From Mantis religiosa (Eukaryota; Arthropoda; Insecta; Mantodea; Mantidae), in NCBI GenBank assembly GCA_030765055.1, contig CM060947.1:259463637-259527636 (forward strand): DNA of 64,000 nt. Direction: 5' to 3'. The position numbers and the translations under genes were made by a program. How positions within the stretch are numbered: position 1 is the stretch's first letter; each line of letters begins with the position of its first letter. The notes beneath the pieces were generated by a model. That model saw only the letters and a program-made list of their open reading frames with translations. It was not told where the DNA came from and ran no database searches. Shown in pieces: positions 10,639-22,185 of this stretch.

Positions 10639-12062
10639 CCACGTGATCTCCATTCCAGCCTAAACTAAATTTCAGCTATCCAAAATTTATTCTGGAAAAA
10701 TCAAAATTATACATATCTTCTTCCTGGTTTATTAACTAATCCACCAGCGGTGCACGCTGTCTGTAGCACCTGGTTCATCATTCCTTGAGGAGCAACAAGC
10801 TACCTCCCTCTTCTACACCCACTTCATTTACACCCATCATCCTGCAACTTCCACATCCCGCAACTACGTGGTTAAGCTCTTCCAAGAGCAGGTACACAAT
10901 TTGACCACCCTTCGGGCTGTTCCAAACAGCCCGCCAGCCTGGAGTTGAGTTGAGTAGCATAACTGAGCTGAGGAGTATGTGATTCACCAGTGTATCCAAT
11001 CTGGCAACCTTCCCTTCTTACCCTTTGCAGCCATTGCCTGATGACCTTCACGTATGTTCTTTTAAAAATCAGACTGTAGTGTTGCTTCTCTATATACTGC
11101 AGTAAGGATAAAAAGAATGCCCCCAACAATCGAGCTTCTACTGTACTTACAACTTATTAAACCTGGCAATCAATATTTCCGGCTGAGGTTTACCAATCTG
11201 CTAGTTTTTGTCATGCATCTGGTTTTGTTCATTAGGTGAAGCACTGCATTTTTTGTGTAAACGCATGTATATTCGTGCATTATTTTAAATATTTTAGTGT
11301 CACAATTTCATTTGGACACGGTGCATCACATGTCGACCGTTCATAACAAAAAACTGTATGCACAAGTTATTGACGTTTTGCTGATTATTTGGTGTAGAAC
11401 AAAAGGTCGTGATAAAACACGCCATACGGTCGTGTGTTTGAAAGGAATCAATTCGCAAAAATACAATGAAAAAGGGATCGAAATTGCCAATCTCTCTTTT
11501 GGAGATATTTGTTTTCAAAAATTTTGGTTGCAAAATATTGCACTCTTTTGTGATCCATATTCACGGAGGTAACGGCTGAATATGCATTTGTTTACAGTAG
11601 TTTTTCTACAGACAGGGCTTCGCAACCGGGAGTTCACGTGTTCAAAAACACAGTAAAATAAATATAAAAGGTGTATGTATATACATGCACTCACGTTCTC
11701 ATTCCTCTACAACATATGTGTGAAAACCGCGTATATAGAAAGTGGCTATATATTTCAGTTTTTATATGACGTGATTTTTGTAACATTGCAACGAAAAACT
11801 CTGAAATTAACTTTCGCAAGACAAGTTTCTCCCCTTATTGAACTATGTAACTACCAAACCATAAGAAATAGACACACTTTTGTTGCATAAAAGTCTAGAT
11901 TCTGTTAAAAAAAACACAGTTTATGTCATGTACTTTTGTGTGAAGTAAACCATTTTAGAGATATCCCTTGTTAATTGTTCTAATTACAAGATTTGTATAT
12001 TTTTTCTAAATACTGAGCCTTTATTCACTTTTTCCCTCCTGGACATGAAAGAAAAGGTAACT
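10639..12062. other. No gene recognised; LINE tail then AT-rich DNA
   Basis: 10639-11150 is GC-richer and pyrimidine-rich and may be the 3' untranslated part of the preceding LINE. 11150-12062 is AT-rich. The 91-codon frame at 11297-11572 shows no family resemblance. Confidence 0.45.
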
Positions 12063-13363
12063 GCGAGGGCTCTTAATTAAAGAATGATCATAATTTTTTA
12101 CGGTCACAATCTTTGTCACTAAAATTCAGCCTTATAATATTCTGTTAAATTAATGTGAAACAAATACGACGTAGCAGTTTCACTGTTGGTAGTCCTGTGA
12201 GAAACAGGCAAGTTCAGACATATTGAGTATCGCCTACAGCTGCAATTCAGGTAACACGCGAGGAACAATATGCGGCTTTGAAATTCTGCTTTCGTCTCAA
12301 CAGATCTTCAGGTGAGACACGTATAATGCGACAGGAGGCCTATGGAGAGTATTTTCTTCCCTACAGCACAGCTCGATGGTGGTTTAAATTGTTTAAAGAG
12401 GGCAGAAAATCAATTTCAAATGAAGGTGGTCGCGGTGCTCCAGTTACTGCTCTTACGGAAGAAAACATCAACACTACTGCTGTCATTGTGACAGAGGATC
12501 GACGAATTATTTTAAAGATCACTTTCTGAAATACTAAACATTTAATTGGGTGCCACACACACGTAGATGACAGGAAAATTACACGTGAGACGTGTTTGTG
12601 CGCGATGGGTTCCAAGACTGTTGATTCCCGAACAAAAGAAAATTCGCATGTAGGTCTGCATGCAGTTAAAGTTGATGTTAGAGGAAGATACGGGTTTTTT
12701 TCAAACGTAATCATTGCTGATGAAACTTGGCTACATCATTTTGATCCTGAGAGCAAACAGCAAAGCTCAGTGTGGAAATTTCCATCACCAACCCTCTCAA
12801 AAAGCAAGGTTGCTTCTGCTGGGAAATATTTGGTCATCTCATTCTTTGATATTGATGGAATGGTTCATCAGCATGTTGTACCTGCACACATATCAGTAAC
12901 TGGACAATACCACAGGGATGTCCTTAAAATATTGCAAGTCCGTATCAGGCGCAAAAGACCACATTCCGAGAAGCAGGCTGGATTCTTCACCACGATAATG
13001 CGCGGCCGCATACCGCCACTGTTGTTGCTGAATATCTTGCAAGAATCAGCGTGAAGTACATCCCTCAGCCTCCCTATAGTCCGACTTTAGCCCCATGTGA
13101 CTTCTTTCTATTCCCTAGCGTGAAGAAACGCCTTCGTGGGAGGCATTATCTATCATCAGAAGCAGTGGTGAAGGCTGCGGAGGCGATATTGAAGGATCTC
13201 TCAAAAGTAACATCCAGGCTGTCTTTCAAGACTGGCAGAAACGCTGGGACAAGTGTATCGCATTCAGGGGAGACTATTTTGAGAGGGACCATCAAAATTT
13301 GAGGATGAGTAAAGGTGCGTTTTTAAAAAGAAGCTGTGATCATTCTTTATTGAACAGCTCTCG
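12063..13363 (+). mobile_element. Mariner family A, copy 1 (full length, decayed)
   Basis: Bounded by inverted terminal repeats of about 28 bp (CGAGGGCTCTTAATTAAAGA... at 12063 and the reverse complement ...TGAACAGCTCTCG ending at 13363), with TA on the right. The transposase is on the plus strand in several frames. It includes an N-terminal helix-turn-helix with WWFKLFKEGRKSIS and GAPVTALTEENIN (12390-12470) and a VITADETWLHHFDPESKQQ-type block (about 12710-12760, first Asp). HDNARPHTA (about 12993-13020) carries the second Asp, and PQPPYSPTLAPCDFFLFPSV (about 13065-13125) the third. The C-terminus KRWDKCIAFRGDYF ends near 13285. Copies 2-4 of the family are at 44654, 54450 and 61553. Confidence 0.9.
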
Positions 13364-13371
13364 TACAAAGA

Positions 13372-13905
13372 CTTAACCTAGACAACCAGTCATAAACCAT
13401 ATGACTATCACTTAAAGTCTACTGTATTCCCTTGTAACTACAATAAGATAATGTTTATGTTGTAGTAGATAGAGCAATAGGTGTCTTAACAAGAGTGGCG
13501 ATCGTCATGTATATAAAACATTTGACTATCACTGAAAGTCTACTGTATTCCCTTGTAGGTATAATAAGATAATGTTTATCTTGAAGCAGATAGAGGAATA
13601 AGTGTTTGTACAAGAGTAGAGAAAGTCATGTATATAAAACATTTGACTATCACTTAAAGTCTGCTGTATTCGCTTGTAACTACATTAAGATAATGTTTAT
13701 CTTGAAGTAGATAGAGCAATAAGTATTTGTACAAGAGTAGAAGAAGTCATGTATATAAAACATTTGACTATGATTTAATGTCTACTGTATTCCCTTGTAA
13801 CTACAATAAGATGTTTATTTTGTATTAGATAGAGGAACAAGTGCTTCTAAGAATACTTTGTACAGGAGTAAAGAAAGTAATATGATTACCTCACAGATTT
13901 TCTCG
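13372..13905 (-). repeat. Satellite A array, reverse orientation
   Basis: Starts with the family terminus in reverse (CCTAGACAACCAG at 13378) and continues with about four 121-bp units. The terminus lies only 9 bp beyond the end of the mariner at 13363, so the two elements are practically abutting. Confidence 0.9.
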
Positions 13906-14705
13906 TACAATAATTAAACCATATAGCCCTGCAAATCCTTTCATTAGTTACATCTGGTACTTTTAAAATGCTTATAATTTTTAATTACACCAACAAAGGC
14001 GATAAAACACTAATTTATTATTTTGGTTCGTGTCAAGAATCACATTACTAACACGTAATAAGCTCAGAGATTAGATTTGGTAACCTTAAATTTAACCAAC
14101 CGTGTTCTTCTTTTTGCTTCTCGAGCACGAAGAAAGTTCTGATTGTTCTGTACACAACCTTGAAACCTTAGGCAATAATTTGCATGTAGATAACTCATAA
14201 GAAAATCACGCCCAAAGTGCTACAGAGCTTTGTTGGGGTAAAGATATCCCCGCGATAAAAAAGTCTGTAACCAGGAGTAATCACCACCTGCAGCTTGATG
14301 GTGTAATAACACACGAGGAAAAAAAAGTGACACACGAGATTTAGAACCTTTGGTTTTTACAGTAGTTAAGAGTTTTGAAATGTTATCAGCAGGAAGGATA
14401 AGTTTTCGTAAATGTAATGGATGATCTATCGTTGTTGCAGTTAAATGTTTTAGGGATGATCTTAGAACATGCAAATAAGTGTTTGAAAACTGTTTAGCCA
14501 ACAAAAGAATAACACTGATATGTATTGGGGTTTCCTCTAAAATATATCTATCTTACTAAATTTGAATTGCTGGTTCCAAACATTTATTCAGTATTTTTCT
14601 ACCACGTACATTATTTTTACAATTATCAGTTATACCTAAATTACTTTAATGTAGTTTTGTGCATATTGTTTGGAAATACGAAATACTGATAATTTCTTTA
14701 TTTAA
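13906..14705. other. AT-rich sequence, nothing recognised
   Basis: The 94-codon minus-strand frame at 14220-14504 has no recognisable domain and a composition no different from its surroundings. I do not call it a gene. Confidence 0.5.
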
Positions 14706-14770
14706 ATGAGTAGTAGTAGTAGAGGTAGTATTAATAGTAGCAATAGTAGTACTACTAGTAGTAGTAGTTT
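14706..14770. repeat. AGT trinucleotide microsatellite
   Basis: Imperfect AGT/TAG repeats including a short palindromic centre AGTAGTACTACT, directly before satellite C. Confidence 0.85.
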
Positions 14771-14777
14771 AAGTAAA

Positions 14778-16320
14778 GTACTTACAGCATAGTAAGTAGT
14801 CATTAAGGTAGCTGTCTCATGTGTTTATGAGAACTCGTAGTGGTTTGCCGGGAAAAACACGAGTCAGTTGTACCTAATAGTGGTCCGAACTATAAAGCCC
14901 GGGCCTTAAAATACTTACAGCGTAGTAAGTCGTCATTAAGGTAGTTGTCTCATGTATTTATGAGAACTCCTAGTGGTTTGCCGGGAAAAACACGAGTCAG
15001 TTGTACCTAATAGTGGTCCGAACTATAAAGCCCGGACCTTAAAGTACTTACAGCATAGTAAGTCGTCATTAAGGTAGTTGTCTCATGTGTTTATGAGAAC
15101 TCCTAGTGGTTTACCGGGAAAACACGAGTTAGTTGTACCTAATAGTGGTCCGAACTATAAAGCCCGGGTTTTAAAATACTTACAGCGTAGTAAGTCGTCA
15201 TTAAGGTAGTTGTCTCATGTATTTATGAGAACTCCTAGTGGTTTACCGGGAAAAACACGGGTCAGTTGTACCTAATAGTGGTCCGAACTATAAAGCCCGG
15301 CCTTCAAGTACTTACGGCATAGTAAGTCGTCATTAAGGTAGCTGTCTCATGTGTTTATGAGAACTCCTAGTGGTTTACCGGGAAAAACACGAGTCAGTTG
15401 TACCTAATAGTGGTCCGAACTATAAAGCCCGGGACTTAAAGTACTTACAGCATAGTAAGTCGTCATTAAGGTAGTTGTCTCGTGTGTTTACGAGAACTCC
15501 TAGTCGTTTACCGGGAAAAACACGAGTCAGTTGTACCTAATAGTGGTCCGAACTATAAAGCCCGGGTCTTAAAGTACTTACAGCATAGTAAGTCGTCATA
15601 AAGGTAGCTGTCTCATGTGTTTATGAGAACTCCTAGTGCTTTACCGGGAAAAACACGAGTCAGTTGTACCTAATAGTGGTCCGAACTATAAAGCCCGGGC
15701 CTTAAAGTACTTACAGCATAGTAAGTCGTCATTAAGGTAGTTGTCTCGTGTGTTTACGAGAACTCCTAGTGGTTTACCGGGAAAAACACGAGTCAGTTGT
15801 ACCTAATAGTGGTCCGAACTATAAAGCCCGGGCCTTAAAGTACTTACAGCATAGTAAGTCGTCAATAAGGTAGTGGTCTCATGTGTTTATGAGAACTCCT
15901 AGTGGTTTACCGGGAAAAACACGAGTCAGTTATACCTAATAGTGGTCCGAACTATAAAGCCCGGGCCTTAAAGTACTTACAGCATAGTAAGTCGTCATTA
16001 AGGTAGTTGTCTCGTGTGTTTACGAGAACTCCTAGTGCTTTACCGGGAAAAACACGAGTCAGTTGTACCTAATAGTGGTCCGAACTATAAAGCCCGGGCC
16101 TTAAAGTACTTACAGCATAGTAAGTCGTCATTAAGGTAGTTGTCTCATGTGTTTACGAGAACTCCTAGTGGTTTACCGGGAAAAACACGAGTCAGTTATA
16201 CCTAATAGTGGTCCGAACTATAAAGCCCGGGCCTTAAAGTACTTACAGCATAGTAAGTCGTCATTAAGGTAGTTGTCTCGTGTGTTTACGAGAACTCCTA
16301 GTGGTTTACCGGAAAAAAGA
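14778..16320 (+). repeat. Satellite C array (132-bp unit)
   Basis: About 11.5 tandem units with 132-133-bp spacing, measured on the repeated TAGTGGTCCGAACTATAAAG (14879, 15011, 15143, 15276 and onward). Each unit contains AAGTACTTACAGCATAGTAA, a short dyad TCATGTGTTTATGAGAACTC and GGTTTACCGGGAAAAACACG. In several units the dyad is changed on both sides together (TCGTGTGTTTACGAGAAC). The array runs straight into a tRNA-like SINE module at 16320. Confidence 0.95.
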
Positions 16321-16500
16321 CGAGCCAGTTGGAGAATTTAGTGTCATTTTGGCGCCTTGGCTACAGTAGCTCAATTTTTTAGAGTGGCTGGACGGAAACC
16401 AGAAGATCCGTGATTCAAATCCCGGGTATGGCATTGAATTTTTCAGTCTGGCTCTACCCTTTCATAGTGCGTCCTACACACGGCTAGTGCGAAAGGGCTA
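16321..16500 (+). mobile_element. SINE C module with tRNA-like head
   Basis: Contains TAGCTCAATTTTTTAGAGTG (A-box-like), GGACGGAAACCAGAAGATCC (anticodon-arm-like) and GTGATTCAAATCCC (B box), followed by GGCATTGAATTTTTCAGT. The related copies at 43455-43690 and 43814-43880 read TGGTAGAGCAACTGGACGG and GTGGTTCAAATCCCGG, an even better tRNA D-to-T-arm match. Here satellite C precedes the tRNA-like part on the same strand, so the unit looks like a 5' extension of this SINE. Confidence 0.72.
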
Positions 16501-16864
16501 TTAATTTCCATTTCTATTAAATCTTGGGGTTGTTCAATACCTCTACTGGTCCTTTATGAATCACTACTTTAATTATGTAAATTAAAAATTACTACTTTCA
16601 GCAGAATCCCTAGTTTCAATCAATCTGGAAACAAATGGAGCGTTATATCAATCAGGAATGTCAGAGGAATTCGAGCCAATAAATCTCAGACACACTCACC
16701 CGCGCCGCTCTTTACCGTCACGAAATACTTGGGTTACAATTTGCATAATAGTCCATCGCGACTCCTCTAGCTCTAGTTGTTCTTGCGTGACTCTACAAGT
16801 ACCGTAGAAATATCTTAAGAAATTTTCTAGCCTTGCACAAGCAATTATTACAAACACTTGTTCA
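16501..16864. other. Unique sequence, nothing recognised
   Basis: No open frame or repeat recognised. Confidence 0.4.
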
Positions 16865-17130
16865 TCTCTGGCTCTGTTTACTTCAAAGTGAATATTATCT
16901 TATTGTAGTTTCCAGGGAATGCAGTAGACTATAAGCGATAGTCAAATGTTTTATAAATATGACTTTCTCTGCTCTTGTACAAACACTTATTGCTCTATCT
17001 CCTTCAAGATAAACATTATATAATTGTAGTTACAAGGGAATACATTAGACTATAAGTTATACTCAAATGTTTTAAAACTGATTGTCTAGGCGACGTCTTT
17101 GTAATTACATTCTCTTTGTACGTTCAAGTG
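16865..17130 (+). repeat. Satellite A, two units plus terminus
   Basis: Two 121-bp units, then the constant end GATTGTCTAGGCGACGTCTT at 17080 and CTTTGTACGTTCAAGTGATAAAAT. A methionine-started frame across the terminus is fortuitous. Confidence 0.88.
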
Positions 17131-17767
17131 ATAAAATCAGTCTATTTAGGACCTTTAATAGTATGGGACTGGATAATAAATATCGTTATTCGATTAAACA
17201 AACATCAGGGAGGATGGCAATAACTGATGTGAAATTTCACTCCAGAATACCTCTCTGGCTCCCCCTAAAAATAAAGAAATATCCCAGCACCGCCGTCGAA
17301 GTGATCTCAGCCAAAGTTGATCGTCACGACGTGACAGAACATCAGCCGTTAGTTACAAAGACAACGGACAAAGGTTTTCTGTTTTAGCTAATTTTGGACT
17401 CTGCCTGATTGTTAATGAAGGCTTAATTGATACAAGAGTCCTGCTGTCGACATGAACTATGCAAGAACCTGCCTAGACGTTAATGGTCTACCCTAATTCG
17501 CGGTTATCTCCCATTCTTGTGTCTGACATCCTGGAACTTCAATCGATATCAACGACTGAGTACAGTAAGAACATTGCAGGTGTCAAAATCCACTGTTTAT
17601 GTTATTATATTTTATTATCACATAGTTAAATTGTTGATTTTGTTTTTCTGTCATGTATTTAGCAATTGGTATTGCATTCCACCCAACAATTCGGCTGTAA
17701 GGTTCATATGCAGTTTAAAACAAAAGAATGATATTCCAGTTCAGCCGAGTAGGGCACAGTCCACTTA
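17131..17767. other. Unique, balanced-composition sequence
   Basis: 17150-17400 has balanced composition and no similarity to other parts of the window, with TAATAAATATCGTTATTCGA and TTAAACAAACATC. The 101-codon frame 17082-17387 begins inside the satellite terminus and is not convincing. The region could be non-coding regulatory DNA, but nothing here proves it. Confidence 0.3.
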
Positions 17768-17965
17768 GGAGGCGCCTAACTCGGTAGTATATGGTACCGT
17801 GTCTGTCTCAGGTTCCAGGGTCCCGAGTTCGATTCTTGGTATCATGAGTTACAAGAATAAGGTATTTTTCAAGGATTTTCCTTGTCCTGAAAGACAAATT
17901 TCGGATTAGTCTAAGCTCTATAGACCCTATGTTCACCTTTTGCAGATATGACTTAATATTGAAGA
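17768..17965 (+). mobile_element. SINE B, single copy with tRNA-like head
   Basis: The head has TAACTCGGTAGTATATGG (A-box-like) and CCCGAGTTCGATTCTTGG (B box). The body CAAGGATTTTCCTTGTCCTG, then AAGCTCTATAGACCCT and GATATGACTTAATATT, corresponds to one unit of satellite B. This copy shows the unexpanded form of the element. Confidence 0.75.
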
Positions 17966-18094
17966 ATGTAAATTAAGAAAAAAGCTTAAGAAGCTTTAAA
18001 ATTTCATATACTTACGCAATAACTTAAAAATAAAAAAGAATAGTGACGTAGCTCCTCAAAGTATAGTATTAAGAATCAGACGTTTGTATACATG

Positions 18095-18390
18095 ATTATC
18101 TGTGATCTTGTAGAAACACTCCACCATCTACTTCAAGATAAACATTATCTTATTTTAATTAGAAGGAAATAGCGTATACTTTAAATGATAGCCAATCTTT
18201 TATATACATGACCTTCTCTACTCTTGTACAAACACTTCTTGTTCTATCTACTTCAAGATAAGCATTATCTTATTGTAGTTACAAGGGAATACAGTAGACT
18301 TTAAGTAATAGTAAAATGTTTTAAAACTGTTTGTCTCGGTGACGTCTTTGTAATTAAATTATCTTTGTATGTTCAAGAGATAAAAAAATG
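18095..18390 (+). repeat. Satellite A, two units plus terminus
   Basis: Two 121-bp units followed by the constant end TTTGTCTCGGTGACGTCTTT near 18332. Confidence 0.85.
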
Positions 18391-18399
18391 AATAATGAT

Positions 18400-18590
18400 T
18401 AACTTCAACGATTCCATCGTCCTCCCTAGGTTTGAAGCCGCGACCAGAAGCTAGCACATTGCTCCTGCACTCATTTACCAAAAAGGGAAACCTTGGAAAG
18501 AAACTTTGGACCAGGAATGCAGGAGCCTCCAACCCGCGAACTCTCGTATACGCTATCAGCTTAGCCATCCTAGTGGGTTGAAGGCGCTAT
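18400..18590 (-). mobile_element. Possible tRNA-related SINE fragment
   Basis: On the minus strand, GATGGCTAAGCTGATAGCG (A-box-like) and GAGTTCGCGGGTTGGAGG lie about 30 bp apart, and CGGCTTCAAACCTAGGG follows further on. The resemblance to a tRNA-derived head is suggestive only. I found no second copy in the window. Confidence 0.3.
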
Positions 18591-19499
18591 GTCCCCTTTT
18601 TAAGCCTCGCCAAAGATCAGAATATACCATCATGTTTGATCTCGGAGTGAAAGACGTGTAGAGTTTTAATGACGCTTTAAGTTGGCGACACTGTAGCAAG
18701 CATCCGCCCACCTCTACGCTGTTTGAGGACGACGATCGACCCTTCAGTGACCTCTCCCGAGGGAAGGGTAACGCGTCTCCTTCATATCAAAATCTCTTAT
18801 CCCCTTTCTGTGCGGTGGAATAGAAATCTGACGGATCAAACGTCATATGAAGGTTTCAATTCCTTGCTTTAATAAAAAACCGTGTAAAACGCGAGAGAGC
18901 ACCTACCGTACTTCCTTTGTTTTCTGTTTCCTTTTGTTAGCAACAAGTAAACCTTTGTCTGCGCAAGAAAAGAATGCCTCTGCAAAAAGGACATGGTATT
19001 TTTCTTGTGATTAATTCCTGCATGTCAAAGGAACGGAACGCTTTCACGATCACTCCATGCCTATTTTATTTTCAATTCGTTTTACATTTACGTAACTCAT
19101 GCATTGTCATTTGTTCGGATTTTCCAATGTTTATGTTTTTTTTTTTTTTTTCAAATCAAATTTCGTATTTCAGTTTTTTATTTCTTGGACATTGAAAGAG
19201 AATGTAATTTAAATTTCATCACCATAGCAACCAGCTTCGTACAGAAATCATCTTGCACCGCTTATTTCGTTATTTAGTAGAGTATAATACAAAACAAGTA
19301 CCTATAATGTAAGACAATTAATAATGATATTGTCTATTAAGATACAATTGTAATTTAATTTATATAACCAGTGCTACGTTTATTTCCTTCTAAAATATAG
19401 AAATGACGTCGTTAATAATAAAAGTGGAGTAAGAAGCTAAAATAGTTGAACATTTCCTTGTGTCTTTTCTAGATTCTAGTACCTTACTTTCATACAAGT
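18591..19499. other. Unique sequence, no gene recognised
   Basis: GC-balanced to about 18970, then AT-rich with a T run at 19137-19151. No recognisable domain in any frame. Confidence 0.45.
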
Positions 19500-20022
19500 T
19501 TCTCAATTTGAGGTTGGGCTGCTAAGTCTCAGGCCTCACAATAAAGAATAACATTTCAAAACTTCTTTTTATTTCTCAACATAAATCATCAGAAATGCGA
19601 ATTTCATATCGGATTTCTAAATTAATCTCTGTAGTGCGATTTATCATTGTCTTAAAAATAGCTGTTTACCGCACTATTGACCTCCTCGAGGCTGTGAAAT
19701 CTTGGTCCTCCAAGATATTGTTTGAGGGTCAGAAACAGGTGATAGTCACTGGATGCTAGATCTGGCGAATACGTTGGATTTTCAAGCAATTCGTACATTT
19801 TTCCCATTGCAATGACTGAACATTGTCGTGAGCATTGTAGTCAACAATCAAGGCCTATTTCCTTGCCCAATGAGGTCCTTTTCTCTTCCTCTCAAACGTG
19901 GGTAGTAAGCTTGCGCAGTAGCCATTAGTGACGCTTTCACCCTTTTCCAAAAAATCAATAAAACTAATTCCCTGTGCATACAGGAAAACACTCGCCGTAA
20001 CCTTGTTAGCGACAAAATTAAC

Positions 20023-20028
<6 letters not shown>
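19500..20028 (-). pseudogene. Mariner transposase core and C-terminus
   Basis: On the minus strand, from 20020 downward: VTASVFLYAQGISFIDFLEK...ESVTNGYC (the strand before the second catalytic residue), VDYNAHDN (second Asp block, degenerate), TYSPDLASSDYHLFLTLKQY (third Asp) and LGGPRFHSLEEV. It ends near 19500. Frames shift several times. The region between the N-terminal DNA-binding part and this core, including the first catalytic Asp, is absent and replaced by a 32-base T run at 20029-20060. The DNA-binding segment lies beyond the T run as a tandem array. Confidence 0.82.

Positions 20029-20060
<32 letters not shown>
20029..20060. repeat. Poly(T) run inside mariner remnant
   Basis: A run of 32 T separates the catalytic part from the repeated N-terminal part. 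Minus-strand frames read through it as a Lys tract, which has no meaning. Confidence 0.95.
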
Positions 20061-20061
<1 letters not shown>

Positions 20062-21360
20062 GAGTTGGAGGGACAGAGTCTTTCAATGATCTCTGTGGTC
20101 GTGACTTCCACAGGACGTCCAGAGCGAGGCTCATCACTAGTATTCATACGTCCCATTTTAAGATCTACAAACCACCTTTTAATTATTGTATATGAAGTGA
20201 AAGAGTCTTTCGATGATCTCTGGAGTTGTGACTTCCACAGTGCGTCCAGAGCGAGGCTCATCACTAGTACTCGTATGTCCCATTTTAAACTCAACCCACC
20301 TTTTAATTATTGTGTATGAAGTGAAAGAGTCTTTCAATGATCTCTGTAGTTGTGACTTCCACAGTACGTCCAGAGCGAGGCTCATCACTAGTACTCGTAC
20401 GTCCCATTTTAAACTCTACAACCAACCTTTTAATTATTGTATATGAAGTGAAAGAGTCTTTCAATGATCTCTGGAGTTGTGACTTCCACAGTACGTCCAG
20501 AGCGAGGCTCATCACTAGTGCCTGTACGTCCCATTTTAAACTCTACAACCCACCTTTTAATTATTGCATATGAAGTGAAAGAGTCTTTCAATGATCCCTG
20601 TAGTTGTTACTTCCACAGGACGTCCAGAGCGGGGCTCATCACTAGTAGCCGTACGTCCCATTTTAAACTCTACAACCCACCTTTTAATTATTGTATATGA
20701 AGGGACAGAGTCTTTCAATGGTCCCGTTGTTGTGACTTCCACAGGACGTCCAGAGCGAGGCTCATCACTAGTGCTCGTACGTCCCATTTTAAACTCTACA
20801 ACCCACCTTTTAATTATTCTATGTGAAGGGACTGAGTCTTTCAATGATCTCTGGAGTTGTGACTTCCACAGTACGTCCAGAGCGAGGATCATCACTAGTG
20901 CCTGTACGTCCCATTTTAAACTCTACAGCCCACCTTTTAATTATTGTATATGAAGTGAAAGAGTCTTTCAATGATCTCTGGAGTTGTGACTTCCACAGTA
21001 CGTCCAGAGCGAGCCTCATCACTAGTACTCGTACGTCCCATTTTAAACTCTACAGCCCACCTTTTAATTATTGTATATGAAGTGAAAGAGTCTTTCAACG
21101 ATCTCTGTAGCTGTGACTACCACAGGACGTCCAGAGCGCGGCTCGTCACTGGTACTCGTACGTCCCATTTGAACTCTACAACCCACCTTTTAATTATTGT
21201 ATATGAAGTGAAAGAGTCTTTCAATGATCTCTGTAGTTGTGACTTCCACAGGACGTCCAGAGCGCGGCTCGTCACTGGTACTCGTACGTCCCATTTGAAC
21301 TCTACAACCCACCTTTTAATCATTGTATATGAAGGAACAGAGTCTTTCAATGTAATGTCC
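20061..21360 (-). repeat. 127-bp satellite made of mariner N-terminal segment
   Basis: About ten tandem units. The anchor GAGTCTTTCAATGATCTCTG and its variants start at 20076, 20203, 20327, 20454, 20581, 20708, 20834, 20961, 21088, 21214 and 21340, so the spacing is 124-127, mostly 127. Translated on the minus strand, each unit reads as SYTIIKRWVVEFKMGRTSTS then DEPRSGRPVEVTTTEIIERL, the linker of a mariner transposase between its two DNA-binding helices with the GRPVEVTT motif. Because 127 is not a multiple of three, the frame shifts between most units. The array therefore cannot encode a repeated protein and was amplified as DNA. Confidence 0.95.
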
Positions 21361-21600
21361 ATTTCCTACTTGATTTCTTTAGGCGTTAAATCTTTCAAAT
21401 AGAAGTATTTAATCCCTGCTCATTTTTCCAAATCCTACATTTTCTGAATTCTCTACATTTGTCTTGTTTAAAATGCTGTCATTAAAAACTAAACAAGCTA
21501 CTGGCCTGCAACTATGGGCACAAGCTGGTCTTGGGTTAAACTATATGATGCTTTCCGCCAAACTAGGCCAGCGGCACCATTTCAATGTCTTGTAATAATC
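21361..21600. other. Spacer, possible mariner end
   Basis: The array decays at 21360 into GTCCATTTCCTACTTGATTT, possibly the N-terminal start and leader of the mariner. I could not identify a terminal repeat. Confidence 0.35.
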
Positions 21601-21604
21601 ATAA

Positions 21605-22115
21605 TAATTTATTTAATCATTTGGCATACAATGCAATAGGTTTCGTCAGAAGGTCGTTAAAATGTATCTACATTTAAGTACTGTTGGAGTTTATAAAATT
21701 TAAGTAACTAAATGCCACTTTTAACTTTAGTTTTAAAAGAATTGGCATTTAAAATTTGTCTTAGATTTAAAGGTAATTGTTTTTATAATTTCACTCCAAG
21801 TTACAGATGAGAATCCACAGATTTCTGTAAGCGAAATTTAGGAGGTACCATACTATTTCTACCCCTTTTATCATGAGCATGTATTTAAGAAAAAGGTGTC
21901 TCATCTGTCTTCTGACAATGAATTAAGTTCAAACATGCAAATACATACGGAGATGCTATAGTTAAAATACCTAATTCTTTAAAGATAGGTCCACAGTTTT
22001 GGATAGAATCATAATTTTTTATTATTCTAAGAGCCTTCTTCTGGAGCAAAAATACCTGGTTGCCTTCTCCACTGCTACCCTATAGCAAAATGCCGTAATT
22101 CATCGGTCTCACTTA
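21605..22115 (-). pseudogene. Non-LTR retrotransposon C-terminus
   Basis: On the minus strand: MNYGILL...GNQVFLLQKKALRIIKNYD, FKELGILTIASPYVFACLN, HAHDKRGRN, GVKLYKQLP and a final FK-type helix near 21700. This order (LQKKALRII, then a KELGILT block, then KLYN/KQLP) is the C-terminal region after the reverse transcriptase of CR1/Jockey-type LINEs. Interrupted by stops. Confidence 0.7.
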
Positions 22116-22185
22116 AATTTAGAGTACCTGGAGCATCCTATCACAGCAGTACACCCGTCAAGTTTTTGTAACCTGTTTAAAGGAA

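Noticed and set aside
14220..14504. 94-codon minus-strand frame
   Set aside because: No family resemblance, and the composition matches the AT-rich surroundings.
14778..16320. CRISPR-like array
   Set aside because: Units are contiguous 132-bp tandem repeats without alternating unique spacers, and the setting is eukaryotic. The same argument applies to the other arrays.
19848..20294. 148-codon minus-strand frame through a Lys tract
   Set aside because: It joins two parts of a dead mariner through a poly(T) run. It is not a protein.
20061..21400. Overlapping open frames of 67-143 codons on both strands suggesting a repeat protein
   Set aside because: The 127-bp unit shifts frame at most junctions. 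The frames are shadows of a DNA-level array.
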